A DNA stretch of 64,000 bases from Heterocephalus glaber (lineage: Eukaryota > Chordata > Mammalia > Rodentia > Bathyergidae), in assembly GCF_000247695.1 (NCBI RefSeq), contig NW_004624782.1, positions 11,322,233 to 11,386,232 of the forward strand, given 5' to 3'. Made by a program: the position numbers and the translations under genes. The notes beneath the pieces were generated by a model. The model saw only the letters and a program-made list of their open reading frames with translations, was not told the origin of the DNA and did not search any database. This document shows, piece by piece, positions 57,061 through 64,000 of the stretch. Position 1 is the first letter of the stretch, and each line of letters starts with the position of its first letter.

Positions 57061-58294
57061 TGCATTGTTTGTTGAGTTGTCCTCCTCAACTCTGTTAGAA
57101 CAGTCTAGCAGAGATCAAGGCAAAGCACAGAGGATGAACTACAGACCTCAGATCTTTTTGCTGTTCAGTGAATAAGAAGAATGATGGATAAAGGAGGTTC
57201 TTAATGCAAGGAGCATTAAGAAGCAGGAAGTGTTTGATGATTCCCAAGCTCAAACGTCCTGGGCCTTAAAGGATTCCCAGTTACCAGGTCAGAGAACAAA
57301 CCAGCCACCAATGGCAAAAGGTAAAGGCAATTGTCCAAACCTCTGTGAGTTCTTGGAAGCAGTCACTTCTTCACCCTTGTCATTCTGTTACTGCTGGATT
57401 GTTCCTTCACAGGAATAGAAACACTCCAGGAGTAGAAACAGATGTGGGAAGGGGAGAGCTCCAGATCCCATCCTTCAAGATAGCAGACGTCACTGAAGAG
57501 CAGGGCAGAGCACACCAGAGGAGGGAGGATGCTGGCTGGAGTCTGAAGTTTCAGAACTAGCGAGAAAGGTCAGAGGGGAAAGGGAGCCCCAGACTGGGAG
57601 CGTAGCGGGTTGACACAGGCTCAGGTGGTGGTAACTATACAGACTTAGACCTCTACCCAGCAAAATGTACAGTTCTTCCACTTCTCTGAACCTCAGCATC
57701 CTCACATTTAACAGAGAGTCATGGCACCTCCACCTCAGAATGCCCAACGGGGGAGGAAAAATGAGTTGAGATACCTAAAGCCCCTGTTCACACAAAGCAG
57801 ACTGTAAGTCCTTACTTCTGCAGCACTTCTCATCACAATAACCAGAGGCTGTGACTGCTGCTGAGGATTCCTGATAGGGAAGAGGGGCCCACAAAGCGAA
57901 TTAAGGAGGAGGAGAGGGATAGAGGGAGCATAAGGCAGATTTCTCCCTCATCTAAGGTGTGGGGTGGAGGTGAGTTTAAAACAGGTGGATTTGAATATCC
58001 AAGGGGTCAGCTTTGGATGGCTCTGACCACCAGGATTGCATCCCATGTCAGCAGATCTGGTTATAAGCAGAAAGCAAAATCCAGGTTTTGATTCCCCTGC
58101 TCTGGGCCACAGGCCATGGTTAGCACCAGGGAGATCTTATCAACTATGCAGCAGTAAAACTTAGCCATGAACTAGGAAGGGGTGTGAGAGTTTGAGGGTC
58201 ACCTCTTAGCTCTGTTAAAGGTTTGAGAAGCAAGTGGGGAGACTGTGCATGGCAGCAGGCAAGATGTCCATGGTTTTCAGCCTCATGACAGTAT
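57061..58294. other. No gene recognised
   Basis: Unique-looking sequence; purine-rich at 57890-57930. No repeat or credible frame. Confidence 0.45.
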
Positions 58295-58515
58295 GAGGTA
58301 GTGGTAAAAGATGTGGAGTTGTGGCTGCACCACTTGCTAAATACATGAGCCTGGACAGCTTACTTAACCTCCTTAAGCTTTGATGTCATGGTCCACAGAA
58401 TAAGGAAGAAGATAATCGTGCTACCTAGCATTTAGGATTATGTGAAATTGGAGGCGTGCATAAGCATATTAGAGAGACTGCATATGGTGGCCACTAAGTG
58501 CTAACTATTGCTGCT
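58295..58515 (+). mobile_element. MIR SINE, sense, near full length
   Basis: 'gaggtagtggtaaaagatgtggagttgtggctgcaccacttgctaaatacatgagcctggacagcttacttaacctccttaagctt', then 'cacagaataaggaagaagataatcgtgctacctagc' and 'ggtggccactaagtgctaactatt': all MIR blocks in order. Confidence 0.85.
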
Positions 58516-58859
58516 GTCTGACGAGCTCTGGGTGTCGGATTTTAGGATAGGCTTGAAGAGAGGACCTGAAATGTCCAATGTGTTCCTCCTACCTTATCAA
58601 GGTAAGAAATCAGAAGGAATGGAGGGCAGGAGTCCTGGCTGAGTACCAGGAGCATGCTAGAGAGGAAGCGTTCCCAGAGGGGACTGTAGGGTGGGACAGT
58701 AAGAAGGGAGATAGGAATCCAGGCCAAGCTTAGAGGAGTGGATTCCCATCTATTCTAGTGTCAAAATCTCTAGGAGGAGCACTGTAGACACAGATGTCTC
58801 TATTTGCACACACAATCAACAGTCATGTTCCAGAATTGCCTATTGGCCTTCTTTCTTCT
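58516..58859. other. No gene recognised
   Basis: Nothing identified between a MIR and an L2 fragment. Confidence 0.5.
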
Positions 58860-58985
58860 TTCAGAAATACCCAGTATAAGTCTGTGGCATGTCAGGCACT
58901 GCACTGGGCACTGTTGGCCAAGATAAACATCATCCCTGTTTTACAGGGCTTATGGCCCAGTGGGAGAGAGAGTGCTTCTTGGAGG
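58860..58985 (-). mobile_element. L2 LINE 3' fragment, antisense
   Basis: 'gtctgtggcatgtcaggcactgcactgggcactgttggccaagataaacatcatccctgttttacagggcttatggcccagtgggagag' is a clear reversed L2 stretch. Confidence 0.75.
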
Positions 58986-59084
58986 AGGTGAGATCCTGAC
59001 AGTCAGTCTCAGATTTTGGAGGAACCAATGAGAAAAGATCTTAGTACTGGTACCGGAAGAAGAGAAAAGAATGCTGGGCACCAA

Positions 59085-59215
59085 AAGAACAAGCACACTT
59101 GTACTTGTTGCTGAGGAAACTGGGGCTGAGAGGGGTTGCATGACCTGCCACGGTCAAGAATCAAGTCAGTGGCAAGCCTGGCACTCAAAAGCAGCTATTC
59201 CACACTCCGAAATCC
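59085..59215 (-). mobile_element. MIR SINE fragment, antisense
   Basis: 'ttgctgaggaaactggggctgagaggggttgcatgacctgccacggtcaagaatcaagtcagtggcaagcctggcactc': reversed MIR core, well preserved. Confidence 0.8.
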
Positions 59216-60639
59216 CAGCTTTTGCTCCTTGCTGGGTGGGCCTGCTCAGTTACAGCCAGGTAAGTACCCACTGCCAGCCTTCCCAGAGCAGCTACCCAAC
59301 ATCTCTCTCTCTGCCCAGGAAGGGGACTTGGATGGAAACTGGGCAACCATGGGAAATCTGCACCTCTGGCCCTTGCCGAAGCTTTTACTTTGCTCTCAGA
59401 AAGTGCAATATAGAAAATCGATGAGGAGAAGGTGTTTGAAAGGAGAACTAAATCAAATATCCTGATCTAGAGGAGTTAATCATCCAAAATTAACCTCATA
59501 ACATCTAGTATCAAACTGATCTATAAAGAAAATCAATGAAAGCAAATCAAACCCCAAACCCTCTCGCCCTCGCCCTGGATGTGACCATTACTGAAGAGCT
59601 GTGATTGTGCACTAGGACCTGGAAACAGTCCCTCAGCAGTTGATATATTTAGCCACAGGCTTTGAGTGAATAGTTTTCATACACGTTTCTTCCCCTGGAT
59701 TTGCTTAAACTGCCATTCTAGGAGCCTTAAATAAGATGCACTTAGCTGAAAATTGCCCTCGCTGAGGAGACACACTGTTCCTACTGAGAAAGATAATCCA
59801 GCATTGTATATTTTTGTGCTCAGAGGAAACCGACATACTGATCATAGACTCAGCTAACCCTCCATCCTGAAACTGCCCAGAGGGATTTCTGGAAGCAGGG
59901 GGAAGTCCTGGGAGATGGTGTGGGCAAGCAGAGGCAACTTTGGTGTTAGATCTGAGAAGGTAATTTGGCCAGGCTAGATGAGAGGAATGTTAGAGTACTG
60001 GGCTCTTGGTTTGGCAGAATGAGAAACAATCCCAGGAATAACTAGGATAAGGGAAAGGGACCAGAATCTCAGCTTCTCCTAGCTGTGTTGAATCTGTAAT
60101 GTGGGATGATGATTCTAGAGAAAAGTATGATTGTGGGGCTGTTCATTATCTCTCCTCTTGAGATGTAAGCACCATGAAAATGAGACGTTGTTTGTTCTGT
60201 TCACTACTAGAACACAACAGATCATTCTGGAGTCTGGATAGTGCCTGCTGTGTAACAGCACCATCTACATCCTGGTGAATTAAGGAATGGAAATAGTTCA
60301 GCACCTTTGAAGTAAGAACTTATTTCTAGGTCTTATATGATAATATTAATGAGGAGCTGTTGCTGATAATATTAATAAAAATAACAATGATTAGATACAG
60401 TAACTCAACTACAAATAACTTTTAGAGGATGAGAGAATTTTATCTGCAGCATGGCACCCTGAATACTGGGTCCAGGGTATTAAGATTAATTCCAGATGCT
60501 TCTGGATAATCTGGAGGTATTAGATTGTCTTGTAGTCCAAGCTATGACAGGGAGGTCAGGGGTGTCAGTGGCCCCTGCAGAGAGACACTGAGAAAGTTAG
60601 GGAAATAGGGTGCTTTAGACCCCAGGTGCTACAAACTTT
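59216..60639. other. No gene recognised; short L2 piece at 60160-60255
   Basis: 'gagatgtaagcaccatgaaaatgagacgttgtttgttctgttcactactagaacacaacag' at 60160-60220 is a sense L2 block. The frames of 109-117 codons at 59071-59465 start in the MIR and are not credible. Confidence 0.45.
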
Positions 60640-60800
60640 CGATTTGTGGATTAATTAGTTCAAGTTCCTTTGCAATCCAATCAGATAGGCATTATTGCCC
60701 TTTTACAGAAGAGGATACTGAGATGTGGAAAGGTTGCCTATTTTGCATAACTCTCAATAACACAGCTCAGATGTGAATTTAAATCTAAATGTTTCCAATA
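60640..60800 (-). mobile_element. MIR SINE, antisense
   Basis: 'ggcattattgcccttttacagaagaggatactgagatgtggaaaggttgcctattttgcataactctcaataacacagctcagatgtgaattt': reversed MIR. Confidence 0.75.
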
Positions 60801-62289
60801 ATAATTCTGCTTCCATAGGAAATAGAATCCCCTCAGCTGAGCCAAGCGAACATTTATCTTTGGGCTCTTATGTAAAGAGGAATAGTTTCTAACATCTCCA
60901 TGGAAAAGGGGTTTGGTAGGGCTTCACACTAAAGGAAACAAAAACGTTAGAGGTTTGAATCTAAAGGTGCCTTTGGGACGGTATCTGATAAGGAGTACAG
61001 GGCAATGCATGGCAGCTGAAAAGTGTGGAGGATCCCACAAGTTTTGCCAAGGCCTCATATTTGCAAATCTGTGATTATCTCTCATTGATGGTGTAACACC
61101 TGGTGATCTGTCCTGAATTCATTTTGGAGAAAGGGCCAGTGAGATTTGGGGAAGAAGACAGAAACTAGAAAACTCTTGAGATTGGACTCTTTCTCTATCA
61201 GACTGAAAGAGGGTCCCAAAGGAGGTGAAGTCACCCCAGCCAGGGCCAGGCCTCCTGGAGAGGAAGTTTGCTGCCTCCAAATTCCCTAAATGGGATAAAA
61301 CAGAGAGGGAAGGCAGTGGTAGGGAGAGAAAGAAATCAGAGTCTCCAGGGCCTGGAGAATGGAAAAAAAGAACAGAACAATAAGCCAAATCTGAAAGTTG
61401 TCCTGGAATCTGACAGAGAGGTTGGCACGGGCAAGAATACAGTCTGCGTTCTTAGAAATAAGTGCTGATATCATCACGGGCATAGGCCGCACAGGGCTGG
61501 AAGTTCCTTAATCCAACAGAGAAGCTGTTCCCTTCTTGTGATCAAGCTGCCTGCTGTGCAAACGGGCTCTTCAGAAAATGCTAAGGAACAATACACTCAG
61601 ATGCAAAATAGCCATGTGCCCACCTCATGGGACTGCTGGAGGCTTACATTAGTCAGTCAACAAATCTGAAGTGTGTAGCACAGGGGACCTGCTCTGCCTC
61701 ATTCCCGGCCCTCCTGTACCTCTTCGCACTATCTCCAAAGAGCTGCCCGGCTTGGGCCACAAGAGCGTCCACCACCTCAAGACCACCGCCACAGCACCTG
61801 AAAGGAGCCCTGGTGCTCTGCATCTGGTACCCAGGGTGCCAAGCTACGGCCTGGGCTCCCACGTAGATCCCTGCAAATGGCCCCACCCAAGGTGCTCCCA
61901 CTCATTCCTTCACTGGCCCTCCTCTGTTGACTTCATAAGCTTTATCACAGTCTACCATCCCTTGTTTACTTGGCTTTTGTCTAGAACACTGGCCAGAGTT
62001 CAGGGTCTGCAAGGGCGTGCACCAGAGCATCATTTCCATGACTAAGATCCCACCCTGGGCCCTGGCTGGAACTGCTCCCACTGCTGTAACTTTTCTGTTC
62101 CCATCTTTACATGGTGAGTGCTTAACACCATCTGAATGCTAGTCCATGCATTATCTCTCCGGGCGTGCTTTCCAGGCTACCATGTCCCACGTCGCCCTTG
62201 ATCACTCCCAGAACCTCAGTCCACACCTTCCTGCCATGCAAAAGACAGTGATCTGGACTCTCCTGGTGGCTATTTATTTGCTACTGTAC
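60801..62289. other. No gene recognised
   Basis: The 61690-61910 part is GC-rich with overlapping frames (79-124 codons) on both strands. No domain was recognised; the frames disagree and no single one stands out. Confidence 0.4.
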
Positions 62290-62400
62290 TTACTATTAGT
62301 CCATCTTTCTCTACCTGAATATCAATTACACACAAATAAGGTATTTTCTATATTCTGGTACCTAGAACAAAGATCAGCACATGATTGGTGCCCAGTGAAT
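62290..62400 (+). mobile_element. L2 LINE 3' fragment
   Basis: 'ctggtacctagaacaaagatcagcacatgattggtgcccagtgaatagct' resembles the L2 ending 'cctagcacagtgcctggcacatagtaggtgctcaataaa'. Confidence 0.5.
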
Positions 62401-62424
62401 AGCTGTGGCACAAAGTGGATGGAC

Positions 62425-63100
62425 TCAGTAAGGGAGAGGATGTGGAGAAGTTAAAATTTTTGTACACTGCTAACAGAAATACAATATTATGTCCCTGCAG
62501 TGGAAAACAGTTTGGTGGTTCCTTTAAAAGAGGAATACATAGAATTACCATAGAACCCAGCAATTTTACATCCTTCCAAAATTGCAAAGTGGGAGTCAGA
62601 CAGATGCTGTTACACTAGTATTCATAGCAGTATTATTCACAATAGCTAAAAGTGATGTCAACTCAAGTGTCCATCATCACATGAGTGGATAGACACAAAA
62701 TAATATAGCCACACAGTGGAATATTACTCAGCCTTAAAAAGGAATGCCATTTTGATAAATGCTCCAACAGGGATGAACCTTGAAAACATTATAATAAATC
62801 AAGTGAGATACAAACCAACAATATATGATTCTTCTTGTATGAAGTATTTAGAACTGCCAAATTCATAAAGGCATAGATTAGAGGTTAGCGCGGGCTGGTT
62901 ACGTGGGGCAAAGGGAAACAGTGGCTTAATGGATAGAGTATTTCTGTATGTGTGAATACAAAAGCTTTGGAGATGAGTAGTGGTGATGATTACACAGGAT
63001 TGTGAATACCGTTACTGCCACTGCACTGCACACTTAGAGACTCAGAATGGAAATTTTACATCACACGCATGTTACCACATTAAAAGTTTTACAAAGGGAT
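62425..63100 (+). mobile_element. Ancient L1 (L1M-type) 3' end
   Basis: Sense ORF2 end and 3' UTR: 'ggagaggatgtggagaag', 'tggaaaacagtttggtggttcc', 'cagcagtattattcacaatagctaaa', 'cacacagtggaatattactcagccttaaaaaggaatg', then a 3' end with 'cacttagagactcagaatgg' and 'ttaccacattaaaag'. All coding frames are broken. Similar in type to the fragment at 125-905. Confidence 0.85.
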
Positions 63101-63109
63101 AAGCAAGAA

Positions 63110-63880
63110 AAGGCAAGTCCCGGGGCTGCGTGTGCGTTCTCTCTGAGGCTCCTCTCCCCGCAGACGCTCCCACTTGTGGGTCGGCCGGTCCAGAGGGCTT
63201 CCTCTCCCAGAGCGAGGCACACCCCGGCCAGCGCTTGCCTCACTCTCGTCTCTGCTCCTTGGGGCTCTCTGCTGCTTGCTCCCCCTTGCGGTTCTCGCAC
63301 TCTCTCCTGTCCCTCACCACCCCCGCCCTGGGCCACTCCCACCCCTTCCTCAAATCTTAGCTAAGCCATGTGGTGGTCACGGGAGCACCCAGCTGTCATG
63401 AGCCAGCATGGTTCGGGGCGAGCAAGACCCACTTTAAGGAGGATTGTTGTCTGGGAGTCTAAAAGGAGAGGGAGGGAAGGACTTCAGCTGAGCTTCCTCG
63501 GAGGAGCTTCACTGTGACTGCTCTTCTTCGAAGGAGTTTCGGCAGCTGCTTCCTTTCTTGGGAGAGCTTCAATCTTCGTCTTCATCGTGGACGTCCTTTC
63601 CTGGCTTCCAGCGCAGAGGCCCCAGCCCCTGGCTTAGGTGCTGCAGCTGCCAGCACCAGCCCTGGGGCCTTCTTGGGACAGATCCTTTGGTCTCCATGGA
63701 GGACCCTTCAGCCTCTGATACTTGCATGGGACACTGCTGTGGTCTCCAAGCCCTCGACCTTGAAATAGCTACCTGATAGGAAACAAACAGGCAACTGCAC
63801 TGCTGAGTGACACGAGAGTGAAAGAGACAAACAATCGGAGGAGCCTGCTGGACTTTACTCCCTGAGATGAGAAAGCAGGA
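63110..63880. other. GC- and CpG-rich segment of unknown nature
   Basis: From about 63118 to 63340 I count some 14 CpG in about 225 bases with GC near two thirds, far above the rest of the window; several more follow to 63425. The stretch 63485-63590 contains three imperfect GGAGAGCTTC/GGAGGAGCTTC-like units. It could be an ERV LTR, a first-exon or promoter CpG island, or a retrocopy. No family, TATA box or reading frame was recognised. Confidence 0.5.
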
Positions 63881-63883
63881 TTT

Positions 63884-64000
63884 AGGCTGAGTCGGGGGGA
63901 TCACAAGTTTGAGCCCAGTTTGAGCAACACAGCAACTAAGTGAGATCCTGTCTCATAATAAAAAATAAAAAAGGCTTGGGGATATAGCTTAGTGCAAAAG
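63884..64000 (+). mobile_element. B1-dID (MEN-type) SINE, cut by window end
   Basis: 5'-truncated B1 half ('ggctgagtcggggggatcacaagtttgagcccagtttgagcaacacagcaactaagtgagatcctgtct'), A-rich linker, then the start of the ID half ('gcttggggatatagcttagtgc'), broken off at base 64000. Confidence 0.92.

Noticed and set aside
63118..63170. Splice-acceptor-like pyrimidine tract ending in CCCCGCAG
   Set aside because: No matching donor, conserved exon frame or recognisable product nearby; such tracts are frequent by chance in GC-rich sequence.
1..64000. A novel multi-gene system such as a defence or biosynthetic cluster
   Set aside because: The window is rodent repeat-rich noncoding DNA. No set of adjacent coding genes exists to form such a system, and I found nothing that supports one.

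Overview
The window is mammalian nuclear DNA with no protein-coding gene that I can support. The longest open frames are about 100-210 codons, overlap one another on both strands, often run through recognisable repeats, and resemble no protein family I know. I see no rRNA, tRNA gene, CRISPR array, operon or bacterial or phage feature. It reads as an intergenic or deep-intronic, repeat-rich stretch. An exon too short to stand out by eye cannot be excluded.

The organism is most likely a rodent of the squirrel-related clade. The evidence is a set of 7SL-derived B1 monomers fused to a tRNA-like ID unit (the B1-dID or 'MEN' SINE known from squirrels, dormice and relatives), together with free ID-type SINEs carrying pol III A and B boxes. 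Species cannot be fixed from this. Older layers shared by placental mammals are also present: MIR, L2, L1M fragments, MaLR LTRs and a MER5A-like hAT element.

Layout. 0-3.4 kb: ancient L1 3' end, an antisense MaLR LTR with a polypurine tract, MIR and L2. 4-7.6 kb: an LTR-like fragment and three related copies of a segment I cannot name. 8-12.3 kb: B1-dID, a 57-bp tandem duplication, MIR and L2. 13.87-16.56 kb: the clearest element, an L1 insertion of about 2.7 kb with 5' inversion and an exact 11-bp target-site duplication. 17-26 kb: the SINE-richest part, with an inverted B1-dID pair and a head-to-head ID pair whose two sets of target duplications lie 4 bp apart. 27-45 kb: MaLR LTRs (27.6, 28.1, 30.4, 36.9 and 44.2 kb) with MIR and L2. 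49.6-53.4 kb: an LTR-like stretch, opposite-strand L1M fragments around an ID SINE, and an old DNA-transposon-like repeat. 55-63.1 kb: a MaLR end, triplet microsatellites, MIR, L2 and an L1M 3' end. 63.1-63.8 kb: a GC- and CpG-rich segment unlike the rest, followed by a B1-dID cut by the window edge.

No genes act together here. The content is a record of retrotransposition, and the items most worth checking are the CpG-rich right edge, the unnamed three-copy segment and the inverted SINE pairs. Family names were assigned by eye; boundaries of old repeats are good only to tens of bases.
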